A DNA stretch of 64,000 bases from Burkholderiales bacterium (GCA_019509985.1 JAEKLF010000032.1:1-64000), one strand, 5' to 3'. Positions 1 to 9,308 are shown, counted from the first letter of the stretch. Translations and numbers: made by a program. The notes: a model not told the origin generated them from the sequence alone.

Positions 1-270
1 TTCCGCAGCCGCGCCGCCCTCGTCCAACGCATGCGTCAGGTCACCACCGGCATGGCGCCCGGCAACTACATGCCGCGCAACGAGCCGGTGCTGATCCGCG
101 CGCTCGGCCCGGACCGCGCCCAGGGCATCAACCACTGGGACTTCGCCCCGCCCGGCATGCCACCGTCCAGTGGCGCCACGCTGTGGACGGCGGTGAAGGA
201 CCATGGCCGCTGGGTCTTCCACAGCTGGGCGGTTGCGCCGAAGATGCCCACCATGCCGAGCAAGCCCTGA
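1..270 (+). CDS. C-terminal end of an unknown protein (5' truncated by window)
   Basis: The frame is open from base 1 and ends at a TGA at 268-270, so only the last 89 residues are present. The fragment is rich in Pro, Trp and Met (for example the stretch INHWDFAPPGMPP) and ends in a Lys/Pro-rich tail. No catalytic motif or family was recognised. It lies 8 bases upstream of the kinase-like gene in the same direction and could be its operon partner. The start codon, domains and function cannot be judged from this piece. Confidence 0.6.
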   Translation, partial: FRSRAALVQRMRQVTTGMAPGNYMPRNEPVLIRALGPDRAQGINHWDFAPPGMPPSSGATLWTAVKDHGRWVFHSWAVAPKMPTMPSKP

Positions 271-278
271 CGCCCAAG

Positions 279-1382
279 ATGCCACCCGCCACCCAAGACG
301 GCGCACCCTGGGCTGCAGCGCTGCGGCCGGGCTGGGGTGCGCTTGGTGCCGCCGTGGCCGTCGGCATCGCGCTGGCGTTCTACGCCGGGGCACCGTTCCA
401 TCCCGCGGCCAGGCTGTCGCAACTGCCGACGACCTGGGCGATGGCCGTGCTGCAGTTCGGCCTGCCGCTGGTGCTGGCGCTGCGGGTGGCCGATTCCGCG
501 GTCGAGCGCGGGCGCTCCGCGCTGCTGGCCTATGGCGCGGTCGTGCCGCTGGTGATCGCCGTCGGCGGCTTCGTGATCTGGCGGCCGTTCTGGCCCTGGC
601 TGCCGCCCTGGGGCTACGCCAGCCAGCCGCCCAGTCTGCTGCAGTGCTTCGGCGAAGGCTCGCGCCTGTGGCTGCCGATCACGCTGGGCGTGGTGGCCTA
701 TGCCCATTGGCGGCAGGAGCAACGTTCGCAACGCCGCATCGCGCAGCGCCGCCTGCTGCAGGCCAGGCGGCAGCAGCAGATGCAGGCGGCGCAGTTGCTG
801 GCGCTGCAGGCGCGGGTCGAACCCCAGCTGCTGTTCGACACGCTGCAACGCGTCACGGCCCTGGACGGCACCGATCCCGCCGCCGCCGAGGCCCTGCTGG
901 ACGAGCTGATCGCGCTGCTGCGCGCGATGCCGCCCGAGCCCGACCGGGCCGGCTCGACGGTCGAGCGCGAATTCGCCCTCGTGCGGGCCTACGCCAGGGT
1001 CACCGGCTGCGCCGCGCTGCTGCCGCCTGCGCTGGTGCTGAGCAGCACAGCCGATGCGGCGCACGCCACGCTGGCGCCCATGGTGTTGCTGCCGCTGCTG
1101 CGCGCGCTCGCTTCGTCCGGTTCAACGGCTTGGCGAGTGAGCGCCGAACTGGCGCCCGACGCCGCTGCCGGCCTGCGGCTCACGCTTCGCGCTCAGCCGC
1201 CGGCCTCGCACGAGGCGCTGGCCGCACTGCGCGGACTGTCTGGCGCCGCGCAGGCCCAAGCCCAGGTTCATCTGGCCGCGGTGCATGGCGCAGCCGCCCG
1301 CATCGCCTGGATCGACACCGGCGAGGACAGCCATTGGCGCATCGACATCCCGAACAGCCATGCCGCAAGCACTGATCGCTGA
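279..1382 (+). CDS. LytS/YehU-type sensor kinase-like membrane protein, phospho-acceptor His replaced
   Basis: A 367-residue protein with several hydrophobic segments in the first ~150 residues, then a basic coiled stretch, then a region matching the His_kinase (LytS) layout. The usual QxNPHFLFNxLN block reads here as ARVEPQLLFDTLQRV, so the phospho-acceptor His is Gln183 and the following Asn is Asp. The later N-box region (LAPMVLLPLLRALASSG, from ~265) lacks the usual Glu-Asn pair. The protein probably cannot autophosphorylate and may act as a scaffold or ligand sensor. ATG 279 was chosen because it follows the previous stop directly and upstream residues look non-coding. The gene overlaps the response regulator by 23 bp, which supports a functional pair. 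Confidence 0.8.
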   Translation: MPPATQDGAPWAAALRPGWGALGAAVAVGIALAFYAGAPFHPAARLSQLPTTWAMAVLQFGLPLVLALRVADSAVERGRSALLAYGAVVPLVIAVGGFVIWRPFWPWLPPWGYASQPPSLLQCFGEGSRLWLPITLGVVAYAHWRQEQRSQRRIAQRRLLQARRQQQMQAAQLLALQARVEPQLLFDTLQRVTALDGTDPAAAEALLDELIALLRAMPPEPDRAGSTVEREFALVRAYARVTGCAALLPPALVLSSTADAAHATLAPMVLLPLLRALASSGSTAWRVSAELAPDAAAGLRLTLRAQPPASHEALAALRGLSGAAQAQAQVHLAAVHGAAARIAWIDTGEDSHWRIDIPNSHAASTDR

Positions 1383-2109
1383 GGATGAGCCGCTGCTGGC
1401 GGCCGAGATCGCCGAGGAGCTGGCGCGCGCCTGGCCCGAGCTCAAGGTGTGCGAGGTGGCGCACGACGGCCATGCCGCCTGGCGCGCCTTCGAGCAGCAC
1501 CGGCCCGAGATCGTCTTCGCCGACGTGCAGATGCCCGGCCTGGACGGGCTGGAGCTGGCCCGCCTGGTGGGTGATCGTGCGCACCTCGTCTTCGTCACCG
1601 CCTTCAACCACTTCGCGGTGCAGGCCTTCGAGGCCGGCGCGGTGGACTACCTCGTCAAGCCGCTGGACGCGGCGCGGCTGGCGCTGGCCGTCCAGCGGCT
1701 GAAGCGGCGCATGGGCGAGCGGCCGGCCGACCTGTCGGGGCTGTGGTCGCGCCTGCCGCAGCCCGGGGCTGGCGCGGGCGGCCGCGGCCTGCGCTGGCTG
1801 ACGGTGCCCCAGGGCCGCGACCTGCGGCTGATCACGGCCGACGAGATCTGCTACCTGAAGGCCGACCACAAATATGTGGCCGTCGTGACCGCCGACAGCG
1901 AGGCCCTGCTGTCCACGCCGCTGAAGGAACTGCACGCGCGCCTGGACCCGGAGGTCTTCTGGCAGGTGCACCGCGGCACTGTCGTCAACATCCAGGCGGT
2001 GCGCAGCATCCACCGCGGCCTGGCCGGGCGGCTCAGCTTGTCACTGCGCGAGCGCGCCGAGACGCTGGCCGTAGGCCCGGGCTATGCCCAGCTGTTCAGG
2101 CAGTGGTGA
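1360..2109 (+). CDS. LytTR-family response regulator
   Basis: 249 residues. An N-terminal receiver domain carries the acidic pair (AEDEP), the phospho-acceptor Asp in FADVQMPGLDG and the conserved Lys in YLVKPLD. A C-terminal LytTR DNA-binding domain from ~145 contains the typical CYLKADHKYV and FWQVHRGTVVN blocks. ATG 1360 puts the receiver at the extreme N-terminus; upstream in-frame codons belong to the kinase overlap. Unlike its partner kinase, this regulator looks fully intact, so it may be phosphorylated by another kinase or small phosphodonors. It probably controls a small regulon. No target is identifiable here. Confidence 0.9.
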   Translation: MPQALIAEDEPLLAAEIAEELARAWPELKVCEVAHDGHAAWRAFEQHRPEIVFADVQMPGLDGLELARLVGDRAHLVFVTAFNHFAVQAFEAGAVDYLVKPLDAARLALAVQRLKRRMGERPADLSGLWSRLPQPGAGAGGRGLRWLTVPQGRDLRLITADEICYLKADHKYVAVVTADSEALLSTPLKELHARLDPEVFWQVHRGTVVNIQAVRSIHRGLAGRLSLSLRERAETLAVGPGYAQLFRQW

Positions 2110-2194
2110 CCACCGGCCGGCACCGGCACAGTGCCGCAGGCGACAGCGCCCTGCCGGCGCAAGACGCAGAATCGGGCACTCTGCCGGAGCCGCC

Positions 2195-2776
2195 ATGAAC
2201 GCACGCGCCAACTTCACCCGCATGGACGAGAGCACCCGCGAGGACTGGGCCGCCATCGTGCCGGAGGCGATGAAGATGGCGCGCAGCCTGCCCGACCGCG
2301 TGCTCGACCACCTGCGCCTGCTGGACGGCGACTTCGGCGGCTTCCCCGTCGACCGACTGACGCACTGCCTGCAGACCGCCACGCTCGCGCACCGCGATGG
2401 CCGCGACGAGGAGTACGTCTGCTGCGCGCTGCTGCACGACATCGGCGACACGCTGGGCTCGTTCAACCACCCCGACATCGCCGCGGCCATCCTCAAGCCC
2501 TTCGTCAGCGAAGAGAACCTGTGGATGGTGCAGCAGCACGGCATCTTCCAGGGCTACAACTTCTTCCACCACATCGGCCTGGACCGCGACATGCGCGAGC
2601 AGTTCCGCGACCACCCGCACTTCGCGCGCGCGGCCGAGTTCGTCGAGCGCTACGACAACCCGGCCTTCGACCCCAAGGCCGAGGCGCTGCCGCTGAGCTT
2701 CTTCGAGCCCATGCTGAGGCGGCTGATGGCCCAGCCGCGGCAGTCCATCTACAAGGCCGCGATGCAGAAGGCCTAG
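2195..2776 (+). CDS. HD-domain protein, PhnZ/MIOX-like metal-dependent family
   Basis: 193 residues. Metal-ligand-like residues appear in the order His (LTHCLQTATLAH), His-Asp (LLHDIGD), His (FNHPDIAA) and His (VQQHGIFQGY), with the downstream Asp/His-rich segment FHHIGLDRDM. This spacing resembles small HD proteins such as PhnZ and myo-inositol oxygenase relatives, some of which are di-iron oxygenases, but no phosphonate genes are nearby. The substrate is therefore unknown. ATG 2195 was chosen because the HD fold begins shortly after it. Its TAG stop shares the palindromic CTAG with the stop of the convergent DUF1801 gene. Confidence 0.75.
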   Translation: MNARANFTRMDESTREDWAAIVPEAMKMARSLPDRVLDHLRLLDGDFGGFPVDRLTHCLQTATLAHRDGRDEEYVCCALLHDIGDTLGSFNHPDIAAAILKPFVSEENLWMVQQHGIFQGYNFFHHIGLDRDMREQFRDHPHFARAAEFVERYDNPAFDPKAEALPLSFFEPMLRRLMAQPRQSIYKAAMQKA

Positions 2777-3174
2777 GCTTTCCTGCCCACCACCTGGTTG
2801 GCCGCCACGGCCGCCTTGATCAGCGCCTTCAGCGCCGCCTTGTCCAGCTTGTCGCCCTCGTGGAAGTCGATGGCGCGGCGCACGTTGCCTTCCAGGCTGG
2901 AGTTGAAGAGACCCTTGGGATCCGCCAGCGCGGCGCCCTTGGGAAAGGTCATCTTCACGACGCTCTTGTAGGCCTCGCCGGTGCAGACGATGCCGCCCCG
3001 CGACCAGACGGGGTTGCTCCACTTCCACTCCTCGACGATGCCGGGGTCGGCCTCGAGGATGAGGGCGCGCAGCGCCGCCAGCATGTCGCCGCGCCAGCCG
3101 CCCAGGCCGGCGATGCGCTCGTCGATCAGCGCCGAGGCGGCGTCGCCGCTGGGGGGTGGACTCTTCGTGGCCAT
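2773..3174 (-). CDS. DUF1801 (YdhG-like) protein
   Basis: 133 residues from ATG 3174; a TTG nine bases upstream overlaps the previous stop and is an alternative start. The core EEWKWSNPVW followed by KMTFPKGAAL and a conserved FNSSLEGNVRRAIDF region matches the DUF1801/YdhG fold, related to the frataxin-like Fra/YdhG proteins. The biochemical role of the family is poorly defined. It is the last gene of an AraC-VOC-DUF1801 operon and ends tail-to-tail with the HD gene, the two TAG stops overlapping by four bases. Confidence 0.8.
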   Translation of the reverse strand: MATKSPPPSGDAASALIDERIAGLGGWRGDMLAALRALILEADPGIVEEWKWSNPVWSRGGIVCTGEAYKSVVKMTFPKGAALADPKGLFNSSLEGNVRRAIDFHEGDKLDKAALKALIKAAVAANQVVGRKA

Positions 3175-3179
3175 CGAGT

Positions 3180-3587
3180 TCAACCGCGCGTCTGGATCAG
3201 CTTCCAGCCGTTGCCCGCCGGGTCGCGGAAGCCGGCGTCCACCGAACCGTAGCGCTCGACCGGCTCCTGCGTGAACTCCACGCCGCGCCCGCGCCAGCGC
3301 TCGCTGGTGCCGCGGCAGTCGTTGACCGTCAGCACCAGCGGCGGCATGGCGCCCTTGGCCACCAGCGCACGCAGCTGCTGCGCCGTCGCCGCGTCATGCA
3401 TCGGCGGGCCCGGCACGAACAGGCCGAGCTGGAAGGACGGCTGCTCCGGGTGCTGCACCGTCAGCCAGCGGTAGTCGCCGTTGCGCACGTCGGTGTGCAC
3501 GCGAAACCCGAGCTTGCCGACATAGAACTCGAGGGCCTCGTCCTGATCCTCGACATAGACACCAACCACTTCAACACCTTGACTCAT
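3180..3587 (-). CDS. VOC (glyoxalase/bleomycin-resistance) family protein
   Basis: 135 residues with the paired beta-alpha-beta-beta-beta layout of the vicinal-oxygen-chelate fold: VVGVYVEDQDEALEFYVGKL at the N-terminus and GRGVEFTQEPVERYGS with FRDPAGNGWKLIQ at the C-terminus. Members bind a metal and act as lyases, isomerases or antibiotic-binding proteins; the substrate cannot be deduced here. The start at 3587 is supported by a perfect AGGAGG a few bases upstream and by an ATGA overlap with the stop of the AraC regulator, indicating translational coupling. Confidence 0.9.
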   Translation of the reverse strand: MSQGVEVVGVYVEDQDEALEFYVGKLGFRVHTDVRNGDYRWLTVQHPEQPSFQLGLFVPGPPMHDAATAQQLRALVAKGAMPPLVLTVNDCRGTSERWRGRGVEFTQEPVERYGSVDAGFRDPAGNGWKLIQTRG

Positions 3588-4156
3588 GGAACCTCCTGGA
3601 GTGAGGTCGGATTTGTACCGTCGGCCTGCTGGCGGCGCTTCTCCGAAACTGCGGAGATGAGGTCGGGCCGGTGCGCGGCCTGCACGTGGCAGTGCGGCAC
3701 GCGGTCGAGCTGGTGGTGGGTGGCGCGCCAGCGGGCGCGGTGCTCGCCGGGGCTCTCGCCGGTCACGTCGCGGAAGGTGCGGCCGAAGGTGCCCAGGCTT
3801 CCCCAGCCGGTCGTGAAGGCGATGTCGGTGATGGGCAGGTCGGTGTCGCGCAGCAGAGCCGTGGCGCGCTCGATGCGACGCGTCAGCAGGTAGCGGTGCG
3901 GCGGCACGCCGAAGGCCTCCTTGAACGAACGCGCGAAGTGGGCCCGCGACACACCGCTGACGCCGGCCAGGCGCTCGACCGGCCAGTCCTCCTCGGAGGC
4001 CGCGTCCATGCGGTCCTTGGCGCGCAGCAGGCGGCGCAGCAGGCGCGGGTCCTGGCTGGGTGGTTCGGGGGGATCGGTGGGCTGGGTCAAGGTGGCGGGA
4101 TTCTCTCGCCCGCGGCGGCGCCGAACAGCCCCAGCCTGTGTCGGGACGTTCGGCAT
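3584..4156 (-). CDS. AraC-family transcriptional regulator
   Basis: 190 residues. The AraC/XylS DNA-binding domain holds the first HTH in VERLAGVSGVSRAHFARSF and the second in PITDIAFTTGWGSLGTFGR, followed by the P-H/GEHRARWR tail. There is no room for a large sensor domain, so this is a short stand-alone regulator. The N-terminal ~35 residues are Arg/Pro-rich, and a TTG at 4090 could be the real start. The stop overlaps the VOC start, so it probably controls the VOC-DUF1801 operon it heads, and possibly the divergent SDR gene 44 bp away. Confidence 0.85.
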   Translation of the reverse strand: MPNVPTQAGAVRRRRGRENPATLTQPTDPPEPPSQDPRLLRRLLRAKDRMDAASEEDWPVERLAGVSGVSRAHFARSFKEAFGVPPHRYLLTRRIERATALLRDTDLPITDIAFTTGWGSLGTFGRTFRDVTGESPGEHRARWRATHHQLDRVPHCHVQAAHRPDLISAVSEKRRQQADGTNPTSLQEVP

Positions 4157-4200
4157 CGGCTACACCCACGTCTCCCCTCCCCCTCATGAAAGGCTCTCCC

Positions 4201-4992
4201 ATGGACCTGCAACTCGAAGGCCGGCTCGCGCTCGTGTCCGGCAGCACGGCCGGCATCGGCCACGCCATCGCCCAGTCCCTGGCCGCCGAAGGCGCGCGCG
4301 TCATCGTCAATGGCCGCACGCAGGCCGCGGTGGACGGCGCCATCGCCTCCATCAAGTCCGCAACGGGCCGGCAAGCGCTGGGCTTCGCGGGCGACCTGAG
4401 CCAGGCCGACGTGGCCGAGGCCTTGGTGCGCCAGCATCCCGGCATCGCCATCCTCGTCAACAACCTGGGCATCTTCGAGCCCAAGGCTTTCGAGGACATC
4501 CCCGACGCCGACTGGCTGCGCTTCTTCGACGTCAACGTGCTCAGCGGCGTGCGCCTGGCGCGGCTGGTGCTGCCGGCCATGAAGCAGGCCGACTGGGGCC
4601 GCATCATCTTCATCTCCAGCGAAAGCGCGGTGCAGATCCCGGCCGAGATGATCCATTACGGCATGACCAAGACGGCCCAGCTCGCCGTGTCGCGCGGCCT
4701 GGCGGAGTCGCTGGCCGGCACGGGCATCACCGTCAACAGCGTGCTGCCCGGCCCGACGCGCTCGCGGGGCGTCAACGACTTCGTCGAGCAGATGGCGCAG
4801 GCCGAACGCAAGACCTTCGCCGAGCTGGAGAAAGAGTTCTTCGAGAAGGTGCGGCCCACGTCGCTGATCAAGCGCTTCGGCACGCCCGAGGAGGTGGCGG
4901 CGATGGTGACCTACATCGCCAGCCCTTTGGCGTCGGCCACCACGGGCGCGGCCTTGCGCGTGGATGGCGGCACGACGAAGAGCGCATTCTGA
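4201..4992 (+). CDS. Short-chain dehydrogenase/reductase
   Basis: 263 residues. The Rossmann motif GSTAGIGHAIA is at the N-terminus, NNLG follows, the catalytic Ser lies in FISSESAVQIP and the YxxxK pair in HYGMTKTAQLA, and the C-terminal RFGTPEEVAAM and VDGGTTKS are typical of classical SDRs. It is an NAD(P)-dependent oxidoreductase of unknown substrate. ATG 4201 was preferred over ATG 4186 because an AAAGG lies 8 bases upstream. It is divergent from the AraC gene and ends four bases before the convergent DUF427 stop. Confidence 0.9.
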   Translation: MDLQLEGRLALVSGSTAGIGHAIAQSLAAEGARVIVNGRTQAAVDGAIASIKSATGRQALGFAGDLSQADVAEALVRQHPGIAILVNNLGIFEPKAFEDIPDADWLRFFDVNVLSGVRLARLVLPAMKQADWGRIIFISSESAVQIPAEMIHYGMTKTAQLAVSRGLAESLAGTGITVNSVLPGPTRSRGVNDFVEQMAQAERKTFAELEKEFFEKVRPTSLIKRFGTPEEVAAMVTYIASPLASATTGAALRVDGGTTKSAF

Positions 4993-4996
4993 GGCC

Positions 4997-5383
4997 TCAG
5001 GCGCCCGCCTCGCTGAAGGTGATGCCCGGGTGCTTCTCGTCGTAGAAGGCCATGCGGCCCTTCAGCGCGGCGTGCTCGTCATAGGGCGACTCGTAGGACC
5101 AGATCGCATCCTTGAGCTCGCGGCCGCCCTGGGTGATGCTGTAGTAGCTGGCATCGCCCTTGAAGGGGCAGTGGCTCGTGGTGTCGCTGGGCGTCAGCCG
5201 GTCGACCTTGACGGCCTCGCGCGGGAAGTAGAAGCGCGGCGGCGCGCCGGTTTCGTCGACGCGGATGACGTCGTCGGATTCGGCGACAACCTGGCCGTCG
5301 ATACGGGCACTGACCTTGTGCGCGACATGGGTCTCGGCGACGACGTGCTCGGGGTGCTCCCGATGGCCGGGGGACTTGCTCAT
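4997..5383 (-). CDS. DUF427 domain protein
   Basis: 128 residues. The segment [19 protein letters not shown] followed by [24 protein letters not shown] and the terminal [10 protein letters not shown] matches the DUF427 beta-rich domain seen in many small soluble bacterial proteins. No enzymatic activity is established for the family. It is a single gene, convergent with the SDR. A 12-bp palindrome lies 8 bases upstream of its start, and the large nested-repeat element begins 49 bases upstream. Confidence 0.85.
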   Translation of the reverse strand: MSKSPGHREHPEHVVAETHVAHKVSARIDGQVVAESDDVIRVDETGAPPRFYFPREAVKVDRLTPSDTTSHCPFKGDASYYSITQGGRELKDAIWSYESPYDEHAALKGRMAFYDEKHPGITFSEAGA

Positions 5384-5390
5384 GGCTGGC

Positions 5391-5402
5391 CTTTCATGAA
5401 AG
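5391..5402. promoter_or_regulatory. 12-bp palindrome upstream of the DUF427 gene
   Basis: CTTTCATGAAAG is a perfect palindrome located 8 bases upstream of the DUF427 start codon. The position fits an operator or a dyad in the 5' leader. No regulator is assigned. Confidence 0.3.
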
Positions 5403-5431
5403 AAAAACCTGCGGCAATCGCCATTCCCGGT

Positions 5432-5697
5432 TAGGGCCTGCTAACCCTAGGGCAGCGGGCCGCGTTGTGACCAGAAAGCCCGCGAGCAAGGCGCGAAACG
5501 AAGCTTGGGTAGGCCCCAAGCGAGGCTTCGCAACGCCGCGCGCGGGCTTTCTGGTCACAACCCGAAGGGAAGGCCAGCCGCCAGGGGCCACCCGGCGTTG
5601 CACCGCTTGCCCGCATATCAATGCGGGCGGCGCGCTGCGCCTTGATTGGCCCCTGGCGGCTGGCCTTCGCGGCTCACTGCCCTAGGGTTAACAGGCC

Positions 5698-5700
<3 letters not shown>
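5432..5700. repeat. 269-bp nested inverted-repeat element (MITE/REP-like)
   Basis: The outer arms 5432-5455 and 5677-5700 are 24-bp inverted repeats with one mismatch. Inside lie two further long stems side by side. Stem 1 pairs 5461-5484 with 5541-5564 (24 bp, one mismatch) and encloses the hairpin 5503-5509/5515-5521. Stem 2 pairs 5569-5590 with 5647-5668 (22 bp, perfect) and encloses the perfect 8-bp hairpin 5609-5616/5621-5628 with loop ATCA. The whole folds as a cloverleaf-like structure. It fills the space between the DUF427 gene and the ABC ATPase gene, and its last three bases are the ATPase stop codon. It carries no convincing gene. It is probably a non-autonomous mobile or REP-type element. 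No clear target-site duplication was seen. Confidence 0.75.
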
Positions 5701-6454
<754 letters not shown>

Positions 6455-6465
<11 letters not shown>

Positions 6466-7102
6466 GGCTCTTGCCTTCCAGATGTTGAGCAAACAGGCTG
6501 ACGGGGAAGCACAGCGCGAAGTACAGCAGCGCGACGCAACCAAAGACGAGGAAGGGCTTGAAGCTGGCGTTGGCGATCATGCTGCCGGCCTTGGTCAGCT
6601 CGATGAAGCCGATGACCGACGCGAGCGCCGTGCCCTTGATGACCTGCACGAGAAAACCCACCGTCGGCGCGATGGCCAGCCTTCCGGCCTGCGGCAGGAT
6701 GACGTGGCGGAGCTGCTCGCCAAAGCTCAGCGCCAGGCTCTTCGCCGCCTCCCACTGGCCACGCGGTACGGCCTCGACGCAGCCGCGCCAGATCTCGACG
6801 AGGTAGGCGCTGGTGTAGAGCGTCAGCGCCAGCGCGGCGGCCGTCCAGGCCGACACCTCCAACCCCAGCAGCGCCAGGCCGAAGTAGGCGAGGAAGAGTT
6901 GCATCAGCAGCGGCGTGCCCTGGAAGAGCTGCACGTACAGTGAAATGAGGCGCCTGGTGTTCGCGCCGAGCCCGAGACGCAACGTCAGCAGCAGGCCGCC
7001 GACCAGGCCGCCGCCGATGAAGGCGATGGCCGACAGCGCCGCCGTCCAGCGCAGCGCCAGCAGCAGGTTGCGCACGATGTCCCAGAGGGTGAACTCGATC
7101 AT
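6455..7102 (-). CDS. Amino-acid ABC transporter permease (second)
   Basis: 215 residues with about five membrane spans and the EAA loop (GQWEAAKSLALSFGEQLRHV) that docks the ATPase. It belongs to the HisM/GlnP-type permeases and would form a heterodimer with the product of the preceding gene in the inner membrane. Start 7102 overlaps the previous permease stop as ATGA, so the two are translationally coupled. Confidence 0.93.
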
Positions 7103-7767
7103 GCCGACCTCCTGCCGAAGATGAAGCGCGGCCCCGCCCACATCAGCAGCTTGCGCGCGGCGATGGCCAGCGCCAGGTAGGTCAGCGTCGCGATGATGAA
7201 GGCCTCGAAGGCGCGGAAGTTGCGGCTCTGGATCAGGTTGGCGGCGTAGCTCAGCTCCTCGGTGGAGATCTGCCCGCAGACCGCCGAGCCCAGCATGACG
7301 ATGATGATCTGGCTCGTCATGGCCGGCCACACGCGCTGGAATGCGGGCGGCAGCACAACGCGGGTGAACACCTGCACGGGGCTCAGCGCCAGGCTCTGCG
7401 CCGCCTCCCACTGGCCGCGCGGCGTGGCCTGGATGCCGGCACGCAGGATCTCCGTGCCGTAGGCGCCGAGGTTGAGCGTCATCGCGATCAGCGATGCGGC
7501 CTCGGGCGACAGCTTCAGCCCAAGAGCCGGCAGGCCGAAGAAGATGAAGAACAGCTGCACGATGAAGGGCGTGTTGCGCAGCAGCTCCACATAGGCGCCC
7601 AGCACGCGGCGCAGCCACGCCGGGCCGGTGGCGCGCGACCAGGCGCCCAGCGTCGCGATGAGCATGCCCAGCGGCGTGGCCACGAGCGTGAGCCCGAGCG
7701 TCCAGGCCAGGCCTTTCAGCAGCAGCGGCCATTCGGCCAGCACCGCGGGGAAGTCGAAGCTGATCAT
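7099..7767 (-). CDS. Amino-acid ABC transporter permease (first)
   Basis: 222 residues with about five transmembrane segments and the EAA motif in GQWEAAQSLALSPVQVF. Both permeases carry the LRNTPF/QGTPLL-type segment typical of polar amino-acid importers. It follows the binding-protein gene by 18 bases and overlaps the second permease by four bases. Confidence 0.93.
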   Translation of the reverse strand: MISFDFPAVLAEWPLLLKGLAWTLGLTLVATPLGMLIATLGAWSRATGPAWLRRVLGAYVELLRNTPFIVQLFFIFFGLPALGLKLSPEAASLIAMTLNLGAYGTEILRAGIQATPRGQWEAAQSLALSPVQVFTRVVLPPAFQRVWPAMTSQIIIVMLGSAVCGQISTEELSYAANLIQSRNFRAFEAFIIATLTYLALAIAARKLLMWAGPRFIFGRRSA

Positions 7768-7785
7768 GGCCTCGGCCCGGTCACA

Positions 7786-8574
7786 TCAAAGGGGGAGTTC
7801 GCCGGTGCCGCGGCCCAGCCACTTCTTCGACAGGGCCTCCAGTTCGCCCGCCGCCTTGGCCGCCGCGATGATGTCGTTGACCTTGGCCAGCAGCGCGTCC
7901 TCGCCCTTGGCCACGCCGACGAAGCAGGGGCTGTCCTTCAGCAGCAGCTTGTATTCGAGGTTGAGGCCGGGGTTGCGGTACATCAGGTTGCCGGCGACCG
8001 AGGCGCTGGTGGCCACCAGTTGCGTCTGCCCGGCCGCAAACGCGGCGATGGTGGCGTTGTTGTCCTCGAAGCGCTTGAACTCCAGCGAAGCCGGCGCGAC
8101 CTTGCCCAGCTCCTGGTCCTCCATCGCGCCGCGCGTGACGGCCACGCTCTTGCCGGCGAGGTCGGCCCAGCTCTTGATGGGCAGGCTCTTGGCCGCGAAC
8201 ACGGCTTGGTAGAACGGCGCGTAGGCGGCGCTGAAGCTGATGACCTTCTCGCGCTCCGGGTTCTTGCCCAGCGTGGAGATGACCAGGTCGGCCTTCTTGG
8301 TCTGCAGGTAGGCGATGCGGTTGGCGCTCGTCACGGGCAGCAGCTCGACCGCCACGCCCAGCTTGGCCGCGATCAGCTCGGCCATCCCGATGTCCAGCCC
8401 CTGCGGTTTCATGTCCGGCCCGACGAAGCCGTAGGGCGGGTAGTCCGTCGGGATGGCAATCTTGATCGTCTTGCTCTTGGTGATGCCGTCGAGCGCGGTC
8501 TGGGCCTGCGCACCCAGGGCAAACAGCCCCGAGGCCAAGGTCAGCAGCAGGCGGCGGGAAAGCGTCGAGGTCAT
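7786..8574 (-). CDS. Periplasmic amino-acid-binding protein (SBP family 3)
   Basis: 262 residues. A Sec signal peptide (basic start, LLLTLASGLFALGAQA, cut after AQA) precedes a family-3 solute-binding fold: KIAIPTDYPPYGFVG, QGLDIGMAELIAAKLG, and the signature DLVISTLGKNPEREK with FSAAYAPFYQ. It captures a polar amino acid or a related ligand in the periplasm for the adjacent permeases. The ligand is not deducible. The start overlaps the stop of the GntR regulator as ATGA. Confidence 0.93.
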   Translation of the reverse strand: MTSTLSRRLLLTLASGLFALGAQAQTALDGITKSKTIKIAIPTDYPPYGFVGPDMKPQGLDIGMAELIAAKLGVAVELLPVTSANRIAYLQTKKADLVISTLGKNPEREKVISFSAAYAPFYQAVFAAKSLPIKSWADLAGKSVAVTRGAMEDQELGKVAPASLEFKRFEDNNATIAAFAAGQTQLVATSASVAGNLMYRNPGLNLEYKLLLKDSPCFVGVAKGEDALLAKVNDIIAAAKAAGELEALSKKWLGRGTGELPL

Positions 8575-9308
8575 AGCAAGGCTCCTAGATAGACGTTGGG
8601 AGGGTCGGCGGGATCGGATGTGACGGAGGCGGGCAGCGGCGCGAGCGCTTCACGCAGCAGCTGCAGCGGATCGCTGTCGGCGGGCAGGCGCAGCGCGGCC
8701 TGCACGCTGGCCAGGTGGTCGGCCATCAGGCCTTCAGCGCGGGCGCTGTCGCCGGCGGCCAGGGCGGCGACGATGGCGACATGGTCCTGGCAGGACAGCG
8801 CCGCGTCGTGCGAAGACTGGTAGCGCATCGCGATCAGCGTGGTGCGCGCGGTGAAGTCGCGCAGCGTGTCGGCCAGCAGGCCGTTGCCCAGGCACTCGGC
8901 CAGGCAGACGTGGAAGTCGCCGAGCAGGAAGCTGCGCGTGCCGACGTCGTCGCCCACCAGCGCGGCCTGTTCCTGCTGCAGATGCTGGTTGAGCCGCGCG
9001 ATGGCCTCGGCAGACAGGCCGCCCTGGCCGCGGATCAGCCCCAGCTCGATGACGCGGCGCGCCTCGAAGGCCTCGCGAACCTCGTCGGGTGTCGGCGCGA
9101 TCAGATACCAGCCACGCCGCGCGCTGACGGTGACGATGCCGCGTGCGGCCAGCCGAGTCAGCGCCTCGCGCACGATGGTGCGGCTGCAGTCGAACAGCAT
9201 GGCCAGCTGCTGCTCGCCCAGGCGCGCGCCGGGCGCGAGCTTCTGCGCGAGCACCGCTTCGACGATGCGCTGGCTGATGTCGGTGGCGGAGATGCCCATG
9301 CCGGGCAT
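8571..9308 (-). CDS. GntR-family (FadR/FCD) transcriptional regulator
   Basis: 245 residues. The winged-helix GntR domain spans ~1-75 (QRIVEAVLAQKLAPGARLGE, then CSRTIVREALTRLAARGIV). The all-helical FCD domain that follows has the metal/ligand pattern Asp and His in GDFHVCLAE plus later His residues in the CQDHVAI and ADHLASV segments. ATG 9308 has GGAAG upstream at good spacing; ATG 9299 is an alternative. Its four-base overlap with the binding-protein gene makes it the first gene of the ABC operon. It probably represses that operon until it binds the transported ligand or a catabolite. Confidence 0.9.
   Translation of the reverse strand: MPGMGISATDISQRIVEAVLAQKLAPGARLGEQQLAMLFDCSRTIVREALTRLAARGIVTVSARRGWYLIAPTPDEVREAFEARRVIELGLIRGQGGLSAEAIARLNQHLQQEQAALVGDDVGTRSFLLGDFHVCLAECLGNGLLADTLRDFTARTTLIAMRYQSSHDAALSCQDHVAIVAALAAGDSARAEGLMADHLASVQAALRLPADSDPLQLLREALAPLPASVTSDPADPPNVYLGALL

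Noticed and set aside
2195..2776. Phosphonate-degradation role for the HD protein
   Set aside because: Motif resemblance to PhnZ alone is not enough; no phosphonate genes are nearby.
5467..5685. Open frame inside the nested palindromic element (and another on the minus strand)
   Set aside because: The sequence is fully explained by the inverted repeats and neither product has a recognisable domain.
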